64,000 nucleotides of DNA from Sediminibacterium sp. (GTDB taxonomy: Bacteria; Bacteroidota; Bacteroidia; Chitinophagales; Chitinophagaceae): positions 711,213 through 775,212 of the forward strand of contig NZ_JAHVAA010000011.1 of the NCBI RefSeq assembly GCF_019264485.1, written 5' to 3'. The notes under the pieces were generated by a model. That model was given only the letters and a program-made list of their open reading frames with translations, was not told the origin of the DNA and did no database searches. Shown here one piece after another: positions 27,445 through 35,967 of this stretch. Every line of letters starts with the position of its first letter. The stretch's first letter is position 1. A program made the translations under genes and the position numbers.

Positions 27445-27630
27445 TTAGAAGCTTTTCACTAAATGAATCACATTACCTACTTCTATCAGGTTGGTTCCTT
27501 TACGTACTATTTCTGTTTTTTCTTTCGACTCTTCTGTGGTTGACTGAGTAGTACCCAGGTAAGCAACTACCATTGCAGGAATAAGGGCCATTGTGGCGAT
27601 GATCTGGAGGTTGTTGATGAACTTTTTCAT
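27445..27630 (-). CDS. Small single-span membrane protein of unknown function
   Basis: A 61-residue ORF beginning MKKFINNLQIIATMALIPAM, with one hydrophobic segment followed by a polar tail (TEESKEKTEIVRKGTNLIEV). The start is the second Met, after a Lys-rich sequence that does not look translated. No family recognised. It may be a small membrane regulator; the only evidence is coding-like composition and isolation between longer genes. Confidence 0.5.
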   Translation of the reverse strand: MKKFINNLQIIATMALIPAMVVAYLGTTQSTTEESKEKTEIVRKGTNLIEVGNVIHLVKSF

Positions 27631-27849
27631 TTGACTTATTTTTTGTTGTTTTTTAATTTGATAAATCAAAGATAAGTCAACTTTTGGTACTATGCAATAA
27701 ATAGTACCATCTTTAAGATAGTAATATCTGTTGCAAAATAGCTTATTTAGCCTTTTAGTTATTGATTATCAGCATATTAATATCTTTCCTGCATCGAAAC
27801 GAAATTTCAATCTTTGTGATGAGTGGTTGTAAAACCTGATGAAAATAAA

Positions 27850-27915
27850 ATTGCCACTGAAGACACAGAGGCTCACAGAGATATTTCTGTGCATTTCTGT
27901 GTCTTCAGTGGCAAT
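27850..27915. repeat. Long hairpin with CACAGAG words
   Basis: Perfect 20-bp arms (27850-27869 ATTGCCACTGAAGACACAGA; complement at 27896-27915) enclose an inner stem CACAGA / TCTGTG. It lies 14 bp past the plsX stop and probably marks the 3' end of the DUF177-rpmF-plsX transcript. Confidence 0.9.
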
Positions 27916-27929
27916 AAATAGTTGTCTGA

Positions 27930-28874
27930 TTATGCTCCAAAACTAGCTGCCATTTTTCCGCAAAGATCGCTTTCAATCATTTTGGCAGCAAGGCCAATCA
28001 TGTTCATAAAGGCTTTATCGTTGCTGATACCGTGACCAATGATCACCGGTTTGGCTACCCCCAGTACAGGAGTTCCACCATAATTTTCATAATGAAAACG
28101 GCTGAAATAGCTATCTGAAGAGAGGTTACGCTGGCGGGCAATATCGTATATCGATTCCGCCATTTTAAGGATGATGTTTCCGGTAAAACCATCGCAGACC
28201 ATTACATCGGCTTTGTCGCCAAAAATGTCGCGGCCCTCAAGGTTTCCGATAAAATTGAGTTGGGTATTTTCTTTGAGCAGGGGATAAGTTGCTTGCGCAA
28301 GAATATTTCCTTTTCCTTCTTCTTCCCCTACATTCATCAGTCCTACAGAAGGATTACTGATGTTGAGAATATGCTGTGCATATAAACTTCCAAGCTGTGC
28401 AAACTGATTCAGTTGTTCGGGTTTGCAATCGGCATTCAATCCTACATCTGCCAATAAGCCTGTTCCTCCATTGAGTTTGGGGATAATGGTTGAAATGGTT
28501 GGCCGGGCAACACCCGCAATAGGTTTAATACTATACATGGCACCAACCAGCATGGCACCTGTATTACCAGCGCTGATAAAAGCATCAATCTTACCTGTTG
28601 CCAGCAAATGAAAACCGATGGCAATAGAAGAGCGTTGTTTCTCTTTGAGTGCTTTGGTTGGGTGTTCATTGTAACCGATGACTTCGGGGGCATGTACTAT
28701 ATGCAAATTAGGTGACGATACCTGGTGTTCCTCCAATAATGGATTCACCAAAGTTTCATCACCTATTAAATATAGTGAGGCAGCAGGTGTACTGGCAGAC
28801 AGATAAAGTTTCAGTCCTTTCACCGCTTCTAACGGTGCAAAATCTCCACCCATCATGTCTATACCAATATTCAT
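27930..28874 (-). CDS. plsX: Phosphate acyltransferase PlsX
   Basis: Converts acyl-ACP to acyl-phosphate, the first step of phospholipid synthesis through PlsY. The 314-residue protein has the hallmark N-terminus NIGIDMMGGDFAPLEAVKG, then ALKEKQRSSIAIGFHLLATGKIDAFISAGNTGAMLVGA and GIARPT-like segment GVARPTISTIIPK. The C-terminus GISNDKAFMNMIGLAAKMIE is typical. It is third in the conserved DUF177-rpmF-plsX operon. Confidence 0.96.
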   Translation of the reverse strand: MNIGIDMMGGDFAPLEAVKGLKLYLSASTPAASLYLIGDETLVNPLLEEHQVSSPNLHIVHAPEVIGYNEHPTKALKEKQRSSIAIGFHLLATGKIDAFISAGNTGAMLVGAMYSIKPIAGVARPTISTIIPKLNGGTGLLADVGLNADCKPEQLNQFAQLGSLYAQHILNISNPSVGLMNVGEEEGKGNILAQATYPLLKENTQLNFIGNLEGRDIFGDKADVMVCDGFTGNIILKMAESIYDIARQRNLSSDSYFSRFHYENYGGTPVLGVAKPVIIGHGISNDKAFMNMIGLAAKMIESDLCGKMAASFGA

Positions 28875-28908
28875 GCGCGCTAAGCTTGGATCAATTGAAC
28901 TAAAAGGA

Positions 28909-29103
28909 TTACGCTTTCAGAGGAGCTTTTTCAGCTACCAGTTTACCTTTATAGAACAATTTTCCTTCGCTTACATGCGCACGATGGCGTACATGTGTTT
29001 CACCTGTGGTGCTGTCTTTGCTCAATGTAACTTCCTGAGCCACATAGTGCGTTCTTCTTTTTGCACTGCGCTGCTGTGAATGTCTGCGTTTAGGATTCGG
29101 CAT
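28909..29103 (-). CDS. rpmF: 50S ribosomal protein L32
   Basis: A 64-residue basic ribosomal protein with the diagnostic start MPNPKRRHSQQRSAKRRTHY. It has no zinc-binding Cys, so it is the zinc-independent form. It lies between DUF177 and plsX, the common bacterial order. Confidence 0.97.
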   Translation of the reverse strand: MPNPKRRHSQQRSAKRRTHYVAQEVTLSKDSTTGETHVRHRAHVSEGKLFYKGKLVAEKAPLKA

Positions 29104-29131
29104 ATCTCGAATTTTAAAGTATCAATAATGT

Positions 29132-29677
29132 TTATTCCAGGTCCTTAAATTTCTCTAACCCTTTCCATACCGTATGATGGTTGTCTTTCTGTGCATCTTC
29201 CTCCATCTTCCTCAGTTTCTCCAACACTTCCTTATTACACAAAGGACCACCCATTTCACTGTCTTCACACATTTTCTGCAGAGGAATACTGAGGTTAATG
29301 AATTCATAGATCCAGTCGCTCAGGTACAGATGGCTCTCACCACGGCTTATATAATATACATCCGGGTCTTCTTCCTGCTCATTCATGATTTCGGGATCAT
29401 CCACCATTTTTACAATGATGTTGAATTCATCCCAAAGCTGCATGGGCAGTTGATTGCCACATCTGTCGCAGGTACTTTCCAATGCGCCATCAATATCAAA
29501 CCTGAGCTGCATGAAGTTGTTATTCTTCTCCAGACTCAGTTTTACATTGGTGACACAGTTTTTAAAATCCTGCTCTCCATAATTGGTAAAGAACTTGTCC
29601 TCAATACGGTACTCGTACACATGTGTCCCCGGCTTCAAACCCACAAAAGCTATCTCAAATTCCCGCCGATGACTCAT
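29132..29677 (-). CDS. DUF177/YceD-family protein
   Basis: A 181-residue protein of the YceD family, which is implicated in 23S rRNA accumulation and is co-transcribed with rpmF in many bacteria. Seen: CDRCGNQLPMQLWDEFNIIVKM with a CxxC, an acidic centre (NEQEEDPDVYYISRGE), and LYLSDWIYEFINLSIPLQKMC. First gene of the operon with rpmF and plsX; spacing to rpmF is 28 bp. Confidence 0.9.
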   Translation of the reverse strand: MSHRREFEIAFVGLKPGTHVYEYRIEDKFFTNYGEQDFKNCVTNVKLSLEKNNNFMQLRFDIDGALESTCDRCGNQLPMQLWDEFNIIVKMVDDPEIMNEQEEDPDVYYISRGESHLYLSDWIYEFINLSIPLQKMCEDSEMGGPLCNKEVLEKLRKMEEDAQKDNHHTVWKGLEKFKDLE

Positions 29678-29800
29678 AACCGATTTTTAAGGGCTTGCAA
29701 AGGTAGTCCAAAATGGTGGAAATGCCAAGAGAAACTTGATTTTTAGGGGTTTCGAGTTATCAACAAACCTGAATCAGGAGGAATATGCATATTTGTAACC

Positions 29801-30922
29801 ATGAAACCTGCGGCGAAAATATCACCTGTTTTGTTTATACGCCCGGCTTTTTTGCTGGTACTTGCTTTGGTACTGCATATACTGGGTTATTTCCCCAAAG
29901 CGGTTGAGAACTGGTATAGTACTGGCATTTATAAAGGCATTTCGGCTACACTGCGTTTATTAACCAAATGGGCACCCTTCAGTATTGGAGATTGTTTATA
30001 TATTCTATTCATTATCAGTATTATAGTCGCTTTGGTTCGAGCCCTTATCCGATTAAAAAGAGAGGGATGGAACAGGTGGGTGTTGATTCCGATGGGACTT
30101 CATTTATTCAGTAAAATCCTCTGGATATATATTGTTTTCAGGCTTTTATGGGGTTTAAACTACAATCGCCTGGGTATTGAGTATCAATTAAAACTGTCAA
30201 AAAAAGGCTATCAGACAGAAGATGTTATCCAACTCTCCAATCGCCTCATCGACAGCCTCAATGCCTGCCGTCAGCGATTACCTGATACTTTGTTACCAGC
30301 ACCGCCACTCGACAGTATTTTCAGGATGGCGGGTATTGGTTATGCCCGTGCCTGGGAGGAATACAGCTTTCTTAATTATACACAGCGGTCTATTAAGCCC
30401 AGCTTATTTACAGGCCTGGCCGACTGGATGGGTTTTACCGGTTACTATAACCCTTTTACGGGTGAGGCACAGGTGAGGACAGATGTTCCAAAGCTGGTAT
30501 TACCTTTTGTAGCCTGTCATGAAATAGCACATCAGTTAGGTTATGCGAGTGAAAGCGAGGCCAATATGGTTGGTCTATTAGCCGCACTTGCTTCGGGCGA
30601 TCCTTTCTTTCGTTATTCTGCTTATAATGATCTCTTCAGTTATGCGCAAAGGGAAGAATTATACCTGCTGGCAATGGATAAAGATTCTCTCAGGTTTCAG
30701 CAGGTTATTCAGTTGAATCGCGAACGGATGGATACACTGGTAAGAAAAGACCGTAAAGAAGTGCGTGAATTTTTTCAGCAAAGACAGCATAAAACATCGG
30801 CCACTTTAAATAATCTCTACGACCAATACCTGCGTTTTAATAACCAGGAAGCAGGGGTGAAAAGTTACGATGAAGTAATTGGCTGGTTAATTGCGTATCT
30901 TAAGAAATATGAACAGAACTGA
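29801..30922 (+). CDS. DUF3810 membrane protein with HExxH motif
   Basis: A 373-residue protein with an N-terminal membrane helix, two further hydrophobic segments (GDCLYILFIISIIVALV; HLFSKILWIYIVFRLLW) and a large soluble domain. That domain has LPFVACHEIAHQLGYASESEAN, an HExxH plus downstream Glu arrangement characteristic of gluzincin metalloproteases. DUF3810 proteins are uncharacterised, so peptidase activity is inferred from the motif alone. It overlaps tspO by 14 bp and is translationally coupled with it. Confidence 0.88.
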   Translation: MKPAAKISPVLFIRPAFLLVLALVLHILGYFPKAVENWYSTGIYKGISATLRLLTKWAPFSIGDCLYILFIISIIVALVRALIRLKREGWNRWVLIPMGLHLFSKILWIYIVFRLLWGLNYNRLGIEYQLKLSKKGYQTEDVIQLSNRLIDSLNACRQRLPDTLLPAPPLDSIFRMAGIGYARAWEEYSFLNYTQRSIKPSLFTGLADWMGFTGYYNPFTGEAQVRTDVPKLVLPFVACHEIAHQLGYASESEANMVGLLAALASGDPFFRYSAYNDLFSYAQREELYLLAMDKDSLRFQQVIQLNRERMDTLVRKDRKEVREFFQQRQHKTSATLNNLYDQYLRFNNQEAGVKSYDEVIGWLIAYLKKYEQN

Positions 30923-31385
30923 TACTATCAAATTAATCACCGCTGTTGCCCTTACAGTTGTTTTAGGTGCCGTGGGCGGATTGGTAACAGCTCCTGAAAT
31001 TCCGGTATGGTATGCGGGTCTGAATAAACCCTCATTCAATCCGCCCAGTTGGCTGTTTGCGCCTGTATGGACAACACTCTATGTATTAATGGGAATTAGT
31101 TTGTTTCTCATCTGGAAACAGCCTGTTTCCAAAGAAAGAAACAAGGCAATACTGTTCTTTATCAGTCAGTTTATACTGAATATGGCATGGTCCTTTATTT
31201 TCTTTGGCATGCATGAAACAGGATGGGCACTGGTAGAAATGATTATACTATGGCTTGCGATACTGCTCACCATTTTTTCTTTTGTAAAATTCTCCCGTAT
31301 AGCTGCATGGCTATTGGTGCCCTATATAGTTTGGGTAAGTTTTGCCATGATATTGAATGGGGCGATCTGGAGATTGAATAGTTAA
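30909..31385 (+). CDS. tspO: TspO/MBR-family membrane protein
   Basis: A 158-residue protein with five membrane helices, homologous to the translocator protein that binds porphyrins and cholesterol. Motifs seen: WYAGLNKPSFNPPSWLFAPVWTTLYVLMGISL and LNMAWSFIFFG. The ATG at 30909 lies inside the last codons of the DUF3810 gene in another frame, so the two genes overlap by 14 bp. An upstream TTG would add six residues and is less likely. Confidence 0.93.
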   Translation: MNRTDTIKLITAVALTVVLGAVGGLVTAPEIPVWYAGLNKPSFNPPSWLFAPVWTTLYVLMGISLFLIWKQPVSKERNKAILFFISQFILNMAWSFIFFGMHETGWALVEMIILWLAILLTIFSFVKFSRIAAWLLVPYIVWVSFAMILNGAIWRLNS

Positions 31386-31428
31386 TAGTGAGTAAAAAGG
31401 TCTACACTCACTACTGACTACTCACTAT
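31385..31428. repeat. Short word-type inverted repeat between tspO and dcd
   Basis: ATAGTGAGTA (31385-31394) and TACTCACTAT (31419-31428) are perfectly complementary. The loop holds CTCACTACTGAC, a further copy of the GTAGTGA/GTCAG words. It separates two convergent genes and touches both stop codons. Confidence 0.75.
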
Positions 31429-31964
31429 CAGAATTTATTCTTCCACATCATACTCTCCACTGGCTTATTGGGTTGGCCACTGTATTTGGCATTGCTTTTC
31501 TGGTTGTATTTTATTTCAATTTCACCATCCACGGGAAAGTAGATCAGCTGACCAATGGGCATACCATGGTAAACTCTTACGGGTTGTTTACAGGAAATTT
31601 CGAGGGTCCAGTTACCGCAGAAACCCACATCGCCTTTGCCTGCAGTAGCGTGAATATCAATACCCAGCCGGCCGGTAGATGATTTACCTTCCAGAAAGGG
31701 TACATGCGCATGTGTTTCGGTGTATTCGAGTGTAACGCCTAGATAAAATTTATGTGGCTCCAATACAAAACCTTCATCGGGAATATCGAAGTATTCAATT
31801 TTATTATGCTTTTTGGCATCGAGCACATCATCTACATACAAAGCAAGGGTTTTGCCGAGATGAACATCATAACTATTACTACCCAGATCAGCACGGTTAT
31901 AGGGTTCAATTTTGATGGTACCCTTGTCTATTTCTTCTAAAATGCGCTTGTCGGTGAGAATCAT
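31428..31964 (-). CDS. dcd: dCTP deaminase
   Basis: Deaminates dCTP to dUTP for thymidylate synthesis. The 178-residue protein carries the dUTPase-fold motifs: NRADLGSNSYDVHLG, the catalytic segment GKSSTGRLGIDIHATAGKGDVGFCGNWTLEI, and MPIGQLIYFPVDGEIEIKYNQKSNAKYSGQ. Normal length. Convergent with tspO. Confidence 0.94.
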   Translation of the reverse strand: MILTDKRILEEIDKGTIKIEPYNRADLGSNSYDVHLGKTLALYVDDVLDAKKHNKIEYFDIPDEGFVLEPHKFYLGVTLEYTETHAHVPFLEGKSSTGRLGIDIHATAGKGDVGFCGNWTLEISCKQPVRVYHGMPIGQLIYFPVDGEIEIKYNQKSNAKYSGQPNKPVESMMWKNKF

Positions 31965-32033
31965 TCCTGAATTGTTTTGGGTTGGGATGCAAATAAATCT
32001 TAAATCTGCAATCTAAAACGCTCAACGTTCAGG

Positions 32034-32678
32034 GTGCCGCTGTTTTATCAACAAGATATCAACGAACAAACCCGTTTGGCTGTCTGGAAGATAGCCGAAC
32101 CGGAATCGTTTTTTCTTGAAAGAGTAGAGCTGAAAAAAGAAATTACACATCCCCATAAACGTTTGCAGCATCTGGCTGGCCGATACCTGCTCTTGTACCT
32201 CTTCCCCGATTTTCCTGCTGCTACCATTGCTATAGCAGATACCCGAAAGCCTTTTCTCCCCAATGAAGCCTATCATTTTTCCATTTCTCATTGTGGCGAT
32301 TATGCTGCAGCCATCGTAAGTAAAACAGAAAGGGTGGGGGTTGATATTGAATTACTGACACCAAGGGTTGAAAAAATCAAACATAAATTTCTTCACCCTG
32401 ATGAATTAAAAATGCTGGTGCAAACAAATGCAGACCCTGTTACAATACTTACATTATTATGGAGCGCCAAAGAAGCCATGTTCAAATGGTGGGGAAACGG
32501 TGATGTAGATTTTAGTGATGTACTTCGAATTCACGAATTACCCGCACAACTTGAAGGTATTATGAATGCCAGTTTTATTAAAAAAGAAATATACCCTTTA
32601 TTATTACACTATCGCCTCTTTGGTAACCTTACACTGGTGTGGACCGATGGAAGCGGAGAAATAAGAAATAAGAAATAA
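32034..32678 (+). CDS. 4'-phosphopantetheinyl transferase superfamily protein
   Basis: Transfers phosphopantetheine from CoA to a carrier protein. The 214-residue protein has the Sfp/AcpT signatures: FLPNEAYHFSISHCGDYAAAIVS, the Mg-binding GVDIELL, and LLWSAKEAMFKWWG. The start appears to be GTG at 32034, since no ATG precedes the conserved region in frame. The last residues (EIRNKK and the stop) are encoded by the start of a GAAATAAG word repeat, suggesting that the repeat has replaced the original C-terminus. The acceptor protein is not adjacent. Confidence 0.88.
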   Translation: MPLFYQQDINEQTRLAVWKIAEPESFFLERVELKKEITHPHKRLQHLAGRYLLLYLFPDFPAATIAIADTRKPFLPNEAYHFSISHCGDYAAAIVSKTERVGVDIELLTPRVEKIKHKFLHPDELKMLVQTNADPVTILTLLWSAKEAMFKWWGNGDVDFSDVLRIHELPAQLEGIMNASFIKKEIYPLLLHYRLFGNLTLVWTDGSGEIRNKK

Positions 32679-32768
32679 GAAATAAGGAACAGAGGAATAA
32701 GGAATATGAAAGTGGATTGGCGTTCACTTCCTTATTTCTTATTCCTCTGTTCCTTATTTCTCTGTTCC
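32661..32768. repeat. Word-type inverted repeat (GAAATAAG family) reaching into the PPTase gene
   Basis: Perfect 23-bp arms at 32679-32701 (GAAATAAGGAACAGAGGAAT...) and 32738-32760. Four further tandem copies of the AGAAATA word lie upstream inside the PPTase C-terminal codons, and TCTGTTCCTT words follow. It separates two convergent genes. Confidence 0.9.
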
Positions 32769-32769
32769 T

Positions 32770-33876
32770 TCAGTCATCAAACCTGCTTTTTGTTTTGGGG
32801 ATCAGTAATAAATTATTTTGAAGTGTTTGTTTGAGTTGGCGTTTAACGAGTTGGCCCATGGTACGTGCTTTGCCGAAAGAGGCAGTGGCATTAAAATGAA
32901 CTGCCAATTGCTCTTTCAACTGCTCCAGTTTTTCTTTGGTAGAAATGGTATCCGTACTCATAATATCAAGCAGTTCTTTGATGCGATAACGGGAAGACAC
33001 GAGACGGTAGGTCATCATCGTTCTTTCCTCAGCCTGGTATTGGGCGATTGAATTTGTATTTAAATGTTTAAGCACAATATCTACCAATGCTTTGTTTTCT
33101 TTAAAAAACTGGGGCAGGTATAAATTTTTTCTTCCTTCATACGATTGCTGGTCAAAATCAATGGCCCGAATCCGGTATTGAAAATCTTCAATATCGGGGA
33201 TGATGTTTACAACGAAATTATAAGAACGCATATCACCCAATAACTGTACAAAACACCGCTCGTTGAATTTTACAAATTCTTTAGCCAGCCTGATGAGGTT
33301 GGTATTGGTGCTATGCAGGTGATCTGCAATAAAAATATCTCCCGGTATACCTGGAATATGTTCTTCAATTAAAGTATCACGATCGGTGAAATAGGTCATA
33401 CGATTCGGAGAGAGAAGGTGCTCTAACTCCAAACCATATACCCTGCTGGCATCTGCCTGTTTAATATAATAATGATCGTAGTTGTCGTTGAATTTATTGA
33501 CAATACGTATACGGAATGGCTGGCTGTTACCGAAATAACAAAAGTCGATCCTGGCTACATCAAGGTGATTGATATAACTCATATCACCTTCCGTTTTCAG
33601 AATGGCATAAATACGGACGAGGTTTTCGCGGAGAAAATTCCATTCATGCATATCATAGGAAACTTTCTCCCATGAAGTATCATTACCCTGTCTGTCTTTT
33701 AACGGAACAGAATAAGTATATCGTTGCAGATCGCGGTAACTCACCGGTAATTTCACCTCTCTGCTGTAACGGGTAAGGTAATTTCTCAGTTCATCATTGA
33801 CCGGAAAAATGGGCTTTTTTCTGGAAGGTTTTTCGGCTTCCCCGGTTTTACTGATATGTCCGAATACATTACTCAA
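32770..33876 (-). CDS. Uncharacterised protein with a kinase-like (PKL) fold pattern
   Basis: A 368-residue protein I do not recognise by name. Several features resemble aminoglycoside-phosphotransferase-type kinases: YYIKQADASRVYGLELEHLL (strand-3 Lys 139 and helix Glu), the hinge-like IEEHIPGIPGD, the catalytic-loop-like LGDMRSYNFVV (D215, N220), and AIDFDQQSYEG (D240) in the metal-binding position. The usual HGD is LGD here. The C-terminal third is helical and basic. Its start overlaps the upstream DUF2130 gene by 8 bp, so the two are translated together. Kinase activity is inference from motif order. Confidence 0.6.
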   Translation of the reverse strand: MSNVFGHISKTGEAEKPSRKKPIFPVNDELRNYLTRYSREVKLPVSYRDLQRYTYSVPLKDRQGNDTSWEKVSYDMHEWNFLRENLVRIYAILKTEGDMSYINHLDVARIDFCYFGNSQPFRIRIVNKFNDNYDHYYIKQADASRVYGLELEHLLSPNRMTYFTDRDTLIEEHIPGIPGDIFIADHLHSTNTNLIRLAKEFVKFNERCFVQLLGDMRSYNFVVNIIPDIEDFQYRIRAIDFDQQSYEGRKNLYLPQFFKENKALVDIVLKHLNTNSIAQYQAEERTMMTYRLVSSRYRIKELLDIMSTDTISTKEKLEQLKEQLAVHFNATASFGKARTMGQLVKRQLKQTLQNNLLLIPKTKSRFDD

Positions 33877-35122
33877 GTACTAAGGGTTCATTGTCTTCAA
33901 GCAGGTTAAGGTTTACTGCATCGGCGCCGGCAATACCTTCGATAGATCCTTTTATATGTGCAGCATTCAGTAATACTTTCTCCAATTGTTTTTCCCTGGC
34001 TTTCCAGAGTTTCTCCATGGCGTCGCGTTCTTTCTGTATGCTTAGCTTCATGGTCATGAAACCTTCCCGGATGGCTTTCCACTGCTCACTGAATTCTGAG
34101 CCAATGAGGTAATCGTATAACATCACCATTTTATCCCCTTTGTTTTCCTGACTTTTCCTTGCATCAGCAATTTTTAAAAGTGCATTGCGCAATAGAAGGG
34201 CCACACTTCTCACTTCGTTAAAGGTGCAGATGTATACACCGTCTTTTTCACCAAAACGTTCCATATCTTTTGGTAATGCCTGTGTAACAATTACAGCTAC
34301 ATCGGCACCCAGGTTACGCATATCGGTTTTTAATTTTTCAATCCAGTCGTTGACAAAATCTTTGGTACGTTTACTTTCATAAATAATTTTACCCGATTCA
34401 TTGCCAAACTGGTTGCGAACTGTTTGGATACAATCGGCACCACGAACACCTTTGCCTACTTCTTCAATTTTGTCAAAAGGGAAAGTGGTTTGTAATAAAG
34501 CCTCCAGCATCAGTTCCTGTACCTCACCCTGCAACTGCATACTGCCTTGTTCCGATTTGCGGCGCATTTCTTCTACCAGTTTTTTCTGGTCTTCAATCTG
34601 CTTCTCCATCTCTTTCATCCGTAACTGGTATTCCTGTTCCTTAATGCTGAGTTTTTCGGCTTCCTCTTTTGATAACTGCTCTTTTAATTTTTCCCTCTCT
34701 TCAATGAGTTGTCTTTGTAATGACAGTTCCAGTTCTTCTTCTTTGGTTTTAAGGGCCTGCTCTTTCTGAAGAAATTCCAGTTCTTTTTTGCGTGCTTCTT
34801 TTAATTTTTCTTCTTTCTCCTTATCGGCTTCCTGCAACATTTTTAACTGGTTCTCAAAATCGGCACTAATATTTTTCCGGAGTGATTCTTTTAATTCTTC
34901 TTCCAGTTTCTTTTTTTCAAGGGCTATTTTTTTAATGGCTTCTTCATCTTTTAACTGAAGCTGTTGTTGAAAAGCCATTTCTTTCTGTCTGAATTCATCG
35001 TCTTTTTTCTTTTGCCAGTCAACCATTTGTCCTCGCAGTTCCCGCTGAACTTCTTCCCGTATGGAGTCGCCGGGTTCAAACTGGTGGTTGCAATTGGGGC
35101 AGTGTATAATAAAATCGGCCAT
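33869..35122 (-). CDS. DUF2130 protein with long coiled coil and nuclease-like C-terminus
   Basis: A 417-residue protein. It starts with a CPNCNHQF zinc-knuckle-like CxxC, then a Glu/Lys-rich coiled coil (residues about 25-205), then the DUF2130 region (GKGVRGADCIQTVRNQFG, GKIIYESKRTKDFVNDWIEKLKTDMRNLGADVAVIVT). The D...ExK-like arrangement GADCIQTV / IYESKR resembles the restriction-endonuclease fold, so DNA binding or cleavage is possible; this is inference. First gene of a two-gene operon with the kinase-fold-like protein. Confidence 0.82.
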   Translation of the reverse strand: MADFIIHCPNCNHQFEPGDSIREEVQRELRGQMVDWQKKKDDEFRQKEMAFQQQLQLKDEEAIKKIALEKKKLEEELKESLRKNISADFENQLKMLQEADKEKEEKLKEARKKELEFLQKEQALKTKEEELELSLQRQLIEEREKLKEQLSKEEAEKLSIKEQEYQLRMKEMEKQIEDQKKLVEEMRRKSEQGSMQLQGEVQELMLEALLQTTFPFDKIEEVGKGVRGADCIQTVRNQFGNESGKIIYESKRTKDFVNDWIEKLKTDMRNLGADVAVIVTQALPKDMERFGEKDGVYICTFNEVRSVALLLRNALLKIADARKSQENKGDKMVMLYDYLIGSEFSEQWKAIREGFMTMKLSIQKERDAMEKLWKAREKQLEKVLLNAAHIKGSIEGIAGADAVNLNLLEDNEPLVLE

Positions 35123-35361
35123 TGGTATTTTTTTACAAAGTAATACTATTCAGATAGAGCAGAAAAAAGTTCATGCTAAGGTCTTGAAAACAGTAGTGCC
35201 TTTTTATTGCGTAATGAAGGCCTGTTACTTGTACCGATAGTGCTGTAGTCTGTAGATTAAAAAATGCCACTGATTGAAATTAAGAAAAAATCATATAGGT
35301 GAATGATATTTTTAACCCCTGAATAGTATTACTCAATAATTCAAAACCAATATCCATGATT

Positions 35362-35913
35362 ATGAAAAAAATCATCCCGTCATTAAGTCTGTTTTTTGCG
35401 ATGCTGTTAGGTGCATCCTGTTCAAAATCTGATAAAGGCCCGGGAACTGACCCCGGCTCATCGGAAGCAAGCTGGAAAATGGGTACTTACGCCTATACAA
35501 GAGGAACCAGCAATCAAAGTAGTTCAATTATAGGTGGGGCCAATTTGCATATAGTGTATGCAACAACTTCAGGTGCACCTACACAGGGTGTTTTTTCAGG
35601 GAGTGCAGTTACCGTTAAATTTTTTGATCAGGGGCCAGGTGAATATACCATTGTCGCCGAATCTGCCTTTTCAAGTGCCAATGCTGTCAATAAAATCATG
35701 TCAATTGATTGTGCTATTGGCACTGCTGTGTCAACAGGCAGCACTTTATATACTTATGCATCCGGAACAGGGAAAGCGAAAGTTACAAAAGTTGATAATC
35801 AATACAGGATTACCATCGATAACGGTATTACATTGAACAAAAAGCTTGATGTAAATGGCGGAGTTGCCGGAGCACTTACCAGTTATAGTTTTACTTGTAA
35901 ATCGATATTCTAG
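35362..35913 (+). CDS. Hypothetical lipoprotein
   Basis: A 183-residue exported protein with lipobox LGASC (Cys about position 20), a Ser/Gly-rich linker and a beta-rich domain with Ser/Thr-rich strands. No family recognised. Another ATG two codons upstream (35356) is an equally valid start. It is followed after 54 bp by a second lipoprotein gene on the same strand; the products are unrelated in sequence. Confidence 0.7.
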   Translation: MKKIIPSLSLFFAMLLGASCSKSDKGPGTDPGSSEASWKMGTYAYTRGTSNQSSSIIGGANLHIVYATTSGAPTQGVFSGSAVTVKFFDQGPGEYTIVAESAFSSANAVNKIMSIDCAIGTAVSTGSTLYTYASGTGKAKVTKVDNQYRITIDNGITLNKKLDVNGGVAGALTSYSFTCKSIF

Positions 35914-35967
35914 CACTGCATATTATGAACAGTACTTTTTTTATTATCTGAATTTTATATCAGTTAT

